Shown here one piece after another: positions 14,362-22,038 of a DNA stretch of 27,091 nucleotides. The translations under genes were made by a program, and so were the position numbers. Where the stretch lies: positions 1-27,091 of the forward strand of contig CAAFJI010000223.1 of the NCBI GenBank assembly GCA_900763175.1, in the 5' to 3' direction. Within the stretch, counting starts at the first letter, position 1; every line of letters starts with the position of its first letter. Origin of the DNA: Lachnospiraceae bacterium (lineage in GTDB: Bacteria > Bacillota > Clostridia > Lachnospirales > Lachnospiraceae). The notes below the pieces were generated by a model. That model was not told where the DNA came from. It searched no databases and saw only the letters and a list, made by a program, of their open reading frames with translations.

Positions 14362-14610
14362 TTACACCAATAATAAGCGGGAGCCATTTTTTATTCCACA
14401 CTCTTTTAGGGTGGCATACTTTTTCAGGATCTGCTCCTGCTCCACCGAGCAGAGCATAAAGTTTTGGTTTACTGTTTCCTTTCCCGACTTTGTCTCATTG
14501 GCGATCATTTCTGCAATCTCCACTGTGAGATTTTCAATAGAAACCTCCTCATCCACCTGAAAATCATAGGTTTTATCCAGGGAAGGAATATAAATATCTA
14601 CCAGAATCAT
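14362..14610 (-). CDS. esaB: EsaB/YukD-family ubiquitin-like T7SS protein
   Basis: The 82-residue product has the ubiquitin-like layout of YukD/EsaB: an opening strand MILVDIYIPSLDKTYDFQV, a helix VSIENLTVEIAEMI, and a terminal NGSRLLLV strand after a TLKECGIKNG turn. The length is standard (about 80). AGAGG lies 8-9 nt upstream of the ATG. In T7SSb systems this small cytoplasmic protein is required for, or regulates, secretion and is conserved next to EssC. It is the last gene of the machinery operon, followed immediately by the 157-bp palindrome. Confidence 0.88.
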   Translation of the reverse strand: MILVDIYIPSLDKTYDFQVDEEVSIENLTVEIAEMIANETKSGKETVNQNFMLCSVEQEQILKKYATLKECGIKNGSRLLLV

Positions 14611-14628
14611 ATTCTTTGCCTCTTTTCC

Positions 14629-14650
14629 CGTACAGCGAAAACGTTGTACG
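14629..14650. repeat. Short inverted repeat ahead of esaB
   Basis: CGTACA (14629-14634) and TGTACG (14645-14650) flank a 10-nt loop in the 54-bp gap between the unknown 239-residue protein and esaB. It could shape translation or processing at this junction. Confidence 0.3.
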
Positions 14651-14664
14651 AACTAAACTACCTG

Positions 14665-15384
14665 CTATAGCTGTAAAATACTTCTCAGATTCTCTTCGGA
14701 ATAATACTCTGCCCGAAATCTTCCATTTTCCATGTAAGCTACGCAATCCCATAAGCCACAATCCAGAATAAGAACTGCCCTTTTTTGCTGTTCATTTTCT
14801 CTTTCACAGCTTAGAAATAAGGCTGTAAGCCAATCCTCTTTTTCCAGGATTTCCTGCATTTTCTTTACCTGTAAAATTCCACCCTTTTGAAATCCACAGC
14901 ATCTTCTCTGTACAAGATCAAGAACCTCCGGGGACGGTTCACCTTCCAGAGGAACAGACTCCCTCTGCTTTGGGATAAGCCTCCGTTCCCTCAATTCTTC
15001 CAGGAAATCAGTTCTGGAAACGCTGTGGATTTTAATTGCCTCTCTATCATTTTCACTTAATTCTGTTACAGCTAGTTTTTCTCCCATATAGCAAAGCATT
15101 GGACTTTTTCTGTTTTTTCCGTAAATTTCAAGCTCTTTTTTTGCCTCTTTCATGTCCAGGAAAAGAGAGCGTATTTCCGGCTTTAAAGTATAGGAGGTTT
15201 CATCCTTCCAGTTCATAATCCCCTTCTGGTACAGTTGAAATAAAATCAGATTCACTGTCTTTGGATTCAGTTCCTCCTCTTTTTCCTCCATGAGAATATT
15301 CATTTTCCTAATACCAGTCAGCGCAGACAGAACCATAAATTCCTGGCAGGAAAAAACATAGCTGCTAAATATAAATTTATTCAT
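14665..15384 (-). CDS. Unrecognised cytoplasmic protein conserved-looking in T7SS context
   Basis: I choose the ATG at 15384 (MNKFIFSSYVFSCQEF, 239 residues). AAGAGG lies about 8 nt upstream, and the start overlaps the LytTR gene stop by 8 nt, implying translational coupling. The first 90 residues have a winged-helix-like order: helices around FMVLSALTGI and TVNLILFQLYQKGI, then a SYTLKPEI strand. The rest is mixed alpha/beta, ending with VLILDCGLWDCVAYMENGRF. There is no signal or membrane helix. I do not recognise the family. The position between regulator and EsaB suggests a substrate chaperone (an EspG-like role) or a regulatory partner; this is speculation from context. Confidence 0.85.
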   Translation of the reverse strand: MNKFIFSSYVFSCQEFMVLSALTGIRKMNILMEEKEEELNPKTVNLILFQLYQKGIMNWKDETSYTLKPEIRSLFLDMKEAKKELEIYGKNRKSPMLCYMGEKLAVTELSENDREAIKIHSVSRTDFLEELRERRLIPKQRESVPLEGEPSPEVLDLVQRRCCGFQKGGILQVKKMQEILEKEDWLTALFLSCERENEQQKRAVLILDCGLWDCVAYMENGRFRAEYYSEENLRSILQL

Positions 15385-16090
15385 CTGCATTCCTCTTAAA
15401 CAAATTTCGATAGCTTCTGGAAATGGGTACAAACAGACCGCCCCTTAAATTCAGCTGGTTTTCGCTAAGCTTTATCTGCACGATGTGCTCAGTATTGACA
15501 ATAAAGCTTCTGTGGCAGCGCTTGAAATTATCTGGCAGCTTTTCTGCCAGCTTTTCCAGAGTTCCGGCAATTCCCATCTCTTCTACCAGAGTCCTGACAA
15601 ATACTTTCTTTTCTCTTGCTTCCAGGTAACAGATCTGATCAAAGGGCACCCTGAATATTCCCTTCCGGTTCTCAATCCAAAGTGTATCATTTTTATCTTC
15701 TTTTTCCTGGTCAGCAAGAAGAAAGAAAAACTCCCTGACAGCGTCCTCCCACCCTGGGGACACCGGCCGAAGAAGGAGAGCCGATGCCCGTATGGAGGGG
15801 CACATATATTTCATTGGAGAAACGGTTACATCTGCAACTATCATAATTTCTGCTGTTGGAAACATTTTACGAATGGCTCTGGCAGCTTCAAATCCGCCTT
15901 CCATGGTAACGTCAACAACAGCCAGATCCAGCAGGTCTGCCGACTCCAGCTGGGAAAGCAGCAGACTGCTTTTCTGATAGGTTTTTAACTGCAGTTCTTC
16001 ATCCGTATGATAAGCAGTAAATTTACTGAGATACTGATGTATCCGTTCTCTTTCCTGTTCATCTGGATCCAGAATCAAACCAAAAATCAT
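15377..16090 (-). CDS. LytTR-family response regulator
   Basis: This 237-residue protein has a receiver-like domain (1-120) and a LytTR DNA-binding domain (137-235). The latter is marked by YLEAREKKVFVRT, FKRCHRSFIVN and FVPISRSYRNLFK. In the receiver, Asp8/Asp10 form the acidic pocket and Asp60 (VVDVTM) is the likely phosphoacceptor. The lysine that normally precedes the conserved proline is Arg108 (LLRPVS). No partner histidine kinase is in the window. The start overlaps the EssC stop by 4 nt (ATGA), so it is translated with the machinery genes. The paired repeats at 14156-14188 are its probable operator, which would tie WXG100 expression to this regulator. Confidence 0.92.
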   Translation of the reverse strand: MIFGLILDPDEQERERIHQYLSKFTAYHTDEELQLKTYQKSSLLLSQLESADLLDLAVVDVTMEGGFEAARAIRKMFPTAEIMIVADVTVSPMKYMCPSIRASALLLRPVSPGWEDAVREFFFLLADQEKEDKNDTLWIENRKGIFRVPFDQICYLEAREKKVFVRTLVEEMGIAGTLEKLAEKLPDNFKRCHRSFIVNTEHIVQIKLSENQLNLRGGLFVPISRSYRNLFKRNADE

Positions 16091-19000
16091 GATTTTTTCT
16101 TTCTTTTTCCAAGTAATGGAACCACAATCTTCTGAACAGGAGCTTCCCCGTCCAGCTCAGGAATCTGTCCGATTCCAGCTTTTTCGGACTTTTCCCGTTC
16201 CTTGAAAGGCATATAATCAAAATTCAGCATATCGTTTGCAGAAATCTTTCCACCAAAATGGATTCCGGTTCCATAGGAAATAAAGTTCTTAAAGGTATCG
16301 TAACCCCTAACACCGCTCTTATCTCCGATATTCAACGCACCAATAAAATAAATATTATGATAACGTCCTTTCATCGTCAATGTCTGCATAAAGCCGTTTG
16401 ATTTTTGAGCAATTCCTTCCGGACTGTAGATTGTATTGATAAACCAAAGCATATCCGTAATAAAGATAAATACCGGCTGCTCCTTTCGGGTATAGCTGTA
16501 GAGTTCCTCTTCCTCTCCACCTTCTGCCAGAATCTGTCGCTTAATTTTGTTTCTCTCCTGAAATACAGGTGTAAGAGTACTCTTGAAATAATCAAACATT
16601 TCCTCTGCATTTGCAAGATAGGAAAGATCTTCCTGGTTTGCGTACTGGTTCAGACTGCCGTTTCCATCAATAATGCAAATCTGGCTGTCTTTCAAACGGG
16701 CAGACTCGATCATAATCTTCATAAAGTTCTTTTTGCCAGTTTTGGCAGCACCTGTTATCAGATAGCAGTAAGTTTCCGCAAGATCAATGTTGTAGATTTC
16801 CGCATTTGCAGAATTGTAACCAACTGGAAGAAGATGATCCGTTGCAGCATTTGCCTGAACCTCGTCAAGATCTTCAAACAATTCCCAGGTAGGCTTCTCC
16901 GGGATTACCGGAACAGGCTGTGCACGTTTTCCGGTCCACTTGCTGTTCATTCTTGCGCATACATCAGAAATCTTTTCCATTCTCTGATAATCATCATCTG
17001 CTTCCATTGCAAGAGCAGCCTGATACTCCAGGATACGGTTTTCCCAAAGAGCAAGGCCACGGCCCTTAATTCCGGCCTCTGGCATAATCTCCACTCTTGT
17101 TGTATGAAGTACATCTCCATATGCAAAGCGGTCTGGCATTTCCAGGCAAAGGATCGTCTTTAGGTTTTCTGCAATACGGTTTGGAATCTCGTTCATTCCG
17201 AAGCCACCTGCTGACAAAAGCAGGAAAATACCGTGTCCCACACCTTCTTTGGAAAGCTGAATGATCAGCTGTTCATAAGCTCCCCCTGTTTTTTCCATAA
17301 ATGCGGAAAAATTATCAATCGTTACAACAATAGCCGGATAAGTAACACCATGTACCTGCACATACTGACTGTAGTTTCCCCCTCGGAACGCTTTCTTACG
17401 CTCACCAAGGATACGTGTGATCATGTTGAAGAATTTTGCGATCTTATCGTCATCCCCTTCATACATAACACCACCCACATGGGCAAGTCCTTCAAAAGCT
17501 GACAGCATCTTACTGCTAAAGTCCAGTGCATAAATGTTAAGATAATCCGGTGTATATTTTGTTACAAGTCCGTAGAGGATCGTCTGGATCAAGGTACTCT
17601 TTCCACTGACTACAGAACCGATAATGGCATGATGCCCGCCCTCTGAAAAGCTAAACTGAAGGGGCAGCTGTGCCTGATTTCTCGGATCGTCTACCATACC
17701 AATAGGTGTAGAAAGTGACCAGGCTCCCTGTGGCTTCATCCAGCCAGCATCTGAAAATGCGGTTTTCTGATACTCTTCAAATTCTTTCAAATAAATATGA
17801 GTCGGCAGCACCGGCATCCAAAGCTGGTGATTCTGTTTATAACCATTTTCCAAAGCTGTCTTGCGAAGATAATCCTTCACCGCATCCAGCTGCGTACGCT
17901 CTTTTACTTCCGGAAGTTTCAGATTATTGTGTGCTGCAATTTTTATGATAAGCAGCGGCATATCTCCACTTTTCTGTTTTGCCAGAGCATAAATACGGAT
18001 GAAATCTTCCAACCGTTTCATATTGTATTCATTTTTCTGATAATCCAGTTTTCTCGCTGCAATCTGCTGGTAAAAATGTTCTGCGTCCTTCACCGGTGCT
18101 GCTTCCAGACAGGAAATAAGGGAAGAGATCCAGTTATATAGTGCTTTTTGCTTTCTCACTGCACGGGCATGGCCACCTGTCATCTCTGTCTTACCATCTG
18201 TAGTTAAAAGCTTGGCAATCTCCGATTTTCCACCTTCCAGGTTCTCGTCATAAGGAGCACCACTCCATCCGGACTGGAACAATTCGTAAACCTCGTCATT
18301 ACCAACCTGGAGGTAGCAGCGGCCTGCCTGTGTGATGTAAGCTGCATCTGGCTTGTGAAGCATATCATTACTATCCTGACGGTCCTGCACTCGCAGACAA
18401 AGGCGGAATTTGGAGTTACTCCAGATATTGTCGTCTACTGTACCACTTGGCTTCTGGGTTGCAAGAATCAGGTGCACACCAAGGCTACGTCCAACCTGGG
18501 CAACACTGATCAGCTCTTTCATGAAATCCGGTTCCTCACGTTTCAGCTCTGCAAACTCATCAATAATGATAAACAGATGAGGGATGGGAACGGAAGCCTC
18601 TTTATTCTTATAAAGCTTGGTGTAATTGTTAATGTTGTTGACACCATGCTCGGTAAAAATCCGCTGTCTTCTGCGGTTCTCACTTTTAATAGAAACCATG
18701 GCACGGTAAACCTGGTTTCCGGACAAGTTGGAAATCTGTCCAATCATATGAGGCAGACCATCGAAAAGATTTGCCATTCCACCTCCCTTATAATCGATGA
18801 TAAAGAATCCAATATCATCCGGACTGTAGTTGATAGCCAGAGACAGCATATAGGTCTGGAGTGTCTCACTTTTACCAGAGCCAGTAGTACCGGCAACAAG
18901 TCCATGTGGTCCATGATATTTTTCGTGAACATCCATGTAGCAGGGTGCTCCTCCTGACTTCTGTCCAATCAGGCCTCGGATATTATCGTAGTTTCTGTTT

Positions 19001-21054
19001 TTCAGCCATCTCTCTTCTGCTTTCAGATCGGATGGTTTAGAGATTCCGTACATATCAAAGAAGGTAAGGGAGTTAGGGATTTCACCGCCAGTTTCCATTT
19101 CCTGAACCTCGATGTTAGAAAGTCTTCTGCCAAAGGCTTCCAGCCTTCCGGAATCGAAGGAGTCAAATACCACTTTGGTACGGTCTTCCTTCTGTGCAGA
19201 GACATTGTATACTCCCTGGAAAAAGGTATCGTTTTCCACGATGTACTCACAGGCATTCGGAAGCAGCTCACTGCTGGAAGAAAGCATTACCGTACTAAGC
19301 CCGATTACATTGTTGGAATCAAATACATACTTTGCGATCAGCTCTTCTTCGATCAGTGCAGGATCTGACAGGAACATGACAAAATAGGGTTTTGGAATTC
19401 CTGTATCATCATTAATTCCAACAGCATTTTCCATTCTCTGACGGAACACCTTGGCAATCTCATAGAAAACTTCTCCGGCTTCCAGCTTACTTGATGCAAT
19501 ATAACGGATTTTTTTATCTTCAGACCATACATGAGGAAGCCATTTCGCAAATTCCCACTGTCCTGCATCTTCAGAATTGGCACCGTCATATACAAACACC
19601 ATTTTTACATCTGTATAGCAGTTGCAGGCAGCAATCTGCGCAGCCATGACTTTTGCGACCTGAATGGCGCCTCTTTTGCCTTCTCCGCCTACGATACCAG
19701 TAAGCTTATGCTCCAAAAGGTTCAAAAGAATCGGAACATTTGTGAGGGTTTTGTAGTTCTTATTAATGAAATCTGGTTTTTCTGCAAGCTCATCTCTTTC
19801 CAGGCGGAACTTCTCTTTAGGAATTTGGATAGGTACCTGGAAATCAATGTCTCCAATCCCCAGCCTGCAACTTAAAAAGTCTCTGTGGGTAAAGTTACGG
19901 TTCCACAACATGGAATTATTTTCATCATAGGTAAGACAGGTATTTACATCCGGATACATGGTATTTAATGCATTCTGGTTGTGGATGTATTTTTCCTTAA
20001 TTTCCTCTGTTTTCTTTACCAGATAATTGCCGTAGGCCTCATATCTCTGTACCGCATTTTCTTCCTCGGTTTTCCTCTGGTAACGGAGGTTTACAGTTGC
20101 CCAGATCACGCCTACAAGTGCAGAAGAAATGGACATCACAAGTCCGGAATACATAAACAATCCACTGGAACGGCCGGACGCTCTGGAGGATGCGATCATA
20201 AGAAGTCCGCCAAGAAGCATGGGGATTGCCATGGTAAAGGAAGGCCCGATGGTCATCAGAACCGGTTTTTTCTTGGATTTCATTTCCTTTGGCGGTTCTT
20301 CGATCTCAATAGGCTCCTCCTCAATTTTCTCGATAATACGGGGAGAACGATGGAACATTACCTTAATCGGAGCAAGACCATTTTCTTCCTCTTCCTGTTT
20401 CTCCGGTGCCCGGTTATCTTCCGCATAAGGAATCAGATAACGCTCATTGATGCGGACATCTGAGTTTGTAGTATCAATGGCAAGAATATCGCCCAGGAAC
20501 ACCATATGTAAACTATAGACATTGATATAATCTCCGAAATGAAGAGGCTCTGTTCCGGTTACATATTTGGCATTTACATACAGACCATTTTGTCCTTTAC
20601 TGGAAATCACATAATCTCTGCCCCTTTTCTGGATCTCTGCGTGTTCCCTGGAAATCAGGCGGCGGTAATCGCATCGGATCAGATTCCCCTCTCCCTCTCC
20701 AATGGTAATTCTTCCATTTCTGCGGATATCGTATTTTTTGTAAGCACAGAAAATGTTTTCGCAGCTTCTTACGATCAGAAAAATCTGCTTCTTATCCCTG
20801 GAAAGGATCTGAAACATCTGATCATTTTTCAGCACTGTATTTTCCCGTACCTCATGCTGTTCCAGAGATAGCCGGTAGTTTTTGCTTTTCTTTATCTTCC
20901 ATACATCACTGATAACTTCAAACTCCAGTCGGACATCTCTGCGGAGATTAAAAATATTCTTATTCATTACCAGTGAATAATCTGCATTGTTGATCGCAGG
21001 TAAAACATATTCTTTGAAGGCTTCTTTTGTATAGATGGCAATTACAAGACCCAT
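16087..21054 (-). CDS. essC: EssC-type FtsK/SpoIIIE ATPase of the type VII secretion system
   Basis: This 1655-residue motor (S. aureus EssC is about 1480) starts at an ATG behind GGGGGAGG. Residues 1-100 are a divergent FHA-like segment. A recognisable FHA domain spans about 110-195 (ISREHAEI, NGLYVN). Two membrane helices lie at about 264-288 and 297-321. Three P-loop domains follow. D1 has GTTGSGKSE with Lys728 and Walker B IIIDEFAEL (Asp832, Glu833). D2 has GSVVSGKST with Lys1152 and Asp1247-Asn1248. D3 has GAAKTGKKN (Lys1441) with Lys in place of Ser/Thr, probably not catalytic. In T7SS the protein forms a membrane hexamer that recognises WXG100 substrates and drives export. It is flanked by FHA genes upstream and the LytTR gene downstream. 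Confidence 0.96.
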   Translation of the reverse strand: MGLVIAIYTKEAFKEYVLPAINNADYSLVMNKNIFNLRRDVRLEFEVISDVWKIKKSKNYRLSLEQHEVRENTVLKNDQMFQILSRDKKQIFLIVRSCENIFCAYKKYDIRRNGRITIGEGEGNLIRCDYRRLISREHAEIQKRGRDYVISSKGQNGLYVNAKYVTGTEPLHFGDYINVYSLHMVFLGDILAIDTTNSDVRINERYLIPYAEDNRAPEKQEEEENGLAPIKVMFHRSPRIIEKIEEEPIEIEEPPKEMKSKKKPVLMTIGPSFTMAIPMLLGGLLMIASSRASGRSSGLFMYSGLVMSISSALVGVIWATVNLRYQRKTEEENAVQRYEAYGNYLVKKTEEIKEKYIHNQNALNTMYPDVNTCLTYDENNSMLWNRNFTHRDFLSCRLGIGDIDFQVPIQIPKEKFRLERDELAEKPDFINKNYKTLTNVPILLNLLEHKLTGIVGGEGKRGAIQVAKVMAAQIAACNCYTDVKMVFVYDGANSEDAGQWEFAKWLPHVWSEDKKIRYIASSKLEAGEVFYEIAKVFRQRMENAVGINDDTGIPKPYFVMFLSDPALIEEELIAKYVFDSNNVIGLSTVMLSSSSELLPNACEYIVENDTFFQGVYNVSAQKEDRTKVVFDSFDSGRLEAFGRRLSNIEVQEMETGGEIPNSLTFFDMYGISKPSDLKAEERWLKNRNYDNIRGLIGQKSGGAPCYMDVHEKYHGPHGLVAGTTGSGKSETLQTYMLSLAINYSPDDIGFFIIDYKGGGMANLFDGLPHMIGQISNLSGNQVYRAMVSIKSENRRRQRIFTEHGVNNINNYTKLYKNKEASVPIPHLFIIIDEFAELKREEPDFMKELISVAQVGRSLGVHLILATQKPSGTVDDNIWSNSKFRLCLRVQDRQDSNDMLHKPDAAYITQAGRCYLQVGNDEVYELFQSGWSGAPYDENLEGGKSEIAKLLTTDGKTEMTGGHARAVRKQKALYNWISSLISCLEAAPVKDAEHFYQQIAARKLDYQKNEYNMKRLEDFIRIYALAKQKSGDMPLLIIKIAAHNNLKLPEVKERTQLDAVKDYLRKTALENGYKQNHQLWMPVLPTHIYLKEFEEYQKTAFSDAGWMKPQGAWSLSTPIGMVDDPRNQAQLPLQFSFSEGGHHAIIGSVVSGKSTLIQTILYGLVTKYTPDYLNIYALDFSSKMLSAFEGLAHVGGVMYEGDDDKIAKFFNMITRILGERKKAFRGGNYSQYVQVHGVTYPAIVVTIDNFSAFMEKTGGAYEQLIIQLSKEGVGHGIFLLLSAGGFGMNEIPNRIAENLKTILCLEMPDRFAYGDVLHTTRVEIMPEAGIKGRGLALWENRILEYQAALAMEADDDYQRMEKISDVCARMNSKWTGKRAQPVPVIPEKPTWELFEDLDEVQANAATDHLLPVGYNSANAEIYNIDLAETYCYLITGAAKTGKKNFMKIMIESARLKDSQICIIDGNGSLNQYANQEDLSYLANAEEMFDYFKSTLTPVFQERNKIKRQILAEGGEEEELYSYTRKEQPVFIFITDMLWFINTIYSPEGIAQKSNGFMQTLTMKGRYHNIYFIGALNIGDKSGVRGYDTFKNFISYGTGIHFGGKISANDMLNFDYMPFKEREKSEKAGIGQIPELDGEAPVQKIVVPLLGKRKKKS

Positions 21055-21071
21055 AGTTCCCTCCCCCGTTG

Positions 21072-21647
21072 CTAATTTTTATATAAAGAAACGTGCAGAG
21101 CAGTATTTCCGATTGTAAGCACATCCTTACTCTGCAGCTTTACCATCTGGCTCTGTATAAGCATTTTTCGATTTCCCCTCTGAATTCTCACAGGAGGATT
21201 GATGTTCTGATTTTTCACATATACCTCATGGCCTCTTGTCAGCACAGAACAGCCCCCTGGGGGCGCATACATATCATTGAGAACCAGATCATTATTTGCA
21301 GCCTGTCCGATGGTGATTTCTCTGTCCAGATCAAACAGATGTCTCTGGACTGAGGTTTCTGTATGAACTTCTATCGCCACCTGAAGCTGAGACATATTTC
21401 TTCCATCGGTATTTTGCACATACTGGACATCGTATGGATTGGACTGCCTGGATACCTCTGAAGCAATTTCCGGGTTTTTCAGCCGTTCTTCCAGCCTGGC
21501 ATTTCGCATTTTCGCATCACTGATGTTCCTGCGCTCCTGAATGTCCTTATTTTTTCTTGACTGTCTCACCAGTATGATGATAAGAATCAGAATCACAAGT
21601 ACTTCATATACTGTGATTGCTGTCTTAGATAATAACAGCTCCACCAT
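21072..21647 (-). CDS. Membrane-anchored FHA domain protein
   Basis: I start this protein at the ATG at 21647 (MVELLLSKTAITV, 191 residues), behind GGAGG; the upstream TTG at 21689 would overlap the previous gene and lacks a better site. A single hydrophobic helix (VYEVLVILILIIILV, about residues 10-25) anchors it with the rest in the cytoplasm. A Lys/Arg/Glu-rich linker follows. The C-terminal FHA domain occupies about 95-190 (ITIGQAANNDLVLND, GHEVYVKNQN, DVLTIGNTALHV); the usual SRxH motif is replaced by GCSVLTR, so phosphothreonine binding may be weak. It lies between the soluble FHA gene and EssC, suggesting a membrane adaptor for the motor. Confidence 0.87.
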   Translation of the reverse strand: MVELLLSKTAITVYEVLVILILIIILVRQSRKNKDIQERRNISDAKMRNARLEERLKNPEIASEVSRQSNPYDVQYVQNTDGRNMSQLQVAIEVHTETSVQRHLFDLDREITIGQAANNDLVLNDMYAPPGGCSVLTRGHEVYVKNQNINPPVRIQRGNRKMLIQSQMVKLQSKDVLTIGNTALHVSLYKN

Positions 21648-21669
21648 AATCTGTCTTTTCCTCCATCCT

Positions 21670-22020
21670 TTACCCCAGAATAATATCAAACTCAGTTCTT
21701 CCCAGCTTCAGAATGTCTCCCTGTCTGACTCTGGTTTTTGTTGAAATCAAATGCCCGTTTATCCAGGTACCGTTTTTGGAATTCAGATCTTTCACATAGA
21801 CCGCATTATTCAGATTCTCAAAGCACAGATGCCGTCCTGATATATACTTATCCTCTCTTGTAATCTGCAGGTCACTGGGGGGTTTCAAGCGCCCCACAGT
21901 GAAGCTGTGTTTCAAAATAAAGGAAAAACGTTCTCCTGTTCTGCGGTTTTTCAGCGTAATGCTCTTTCGTATGCTGTCCTCCCAAAGAGAAATTGTCCTG
22001 TCTGAATCATATCTGCCCAT
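21670..22020 (-). CDS. Small soluble FHA domain protein
   Basis: This 116-residue protein is essentially one FHA domain with the standard elements: FTVGRLKPPSD, ISGRHLCFE, VKDLNSKNGTWING and GDILKLGRTEF. Gly-Arg and the S-x-R-H-like SGRH keep the phosphothreonine-binding loop, so it should bind a phosphorylated partner. AGGAG precedes the ATG, overlapping the region just past the kinase stop (18 bp gap). It has no signal or membrane segment. The kinase upstream is the natural source of its ligand. Confidence 0.9.
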   Translation of the reverse strand: MGRYDSDRTISLWEDSIRKSITLKNRRTGERFSFILKHSFTVGRLKPPSDLQITREDKYISGRHLCFENLNNAVYVKDLNSKNGTWINGHLISTKTRVRQGDILKLGRTEFDIILG

Positions 22021-22038
22021 ATTTTCTCATTCTCCTGT

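Noticed and set aside
21648..21689. TTG start giving a longer membrane FHA protein
   Set aside because: It overlaps the previous gene and adds residues with no domain; the ATG at 21647 has GGAGG upstream.
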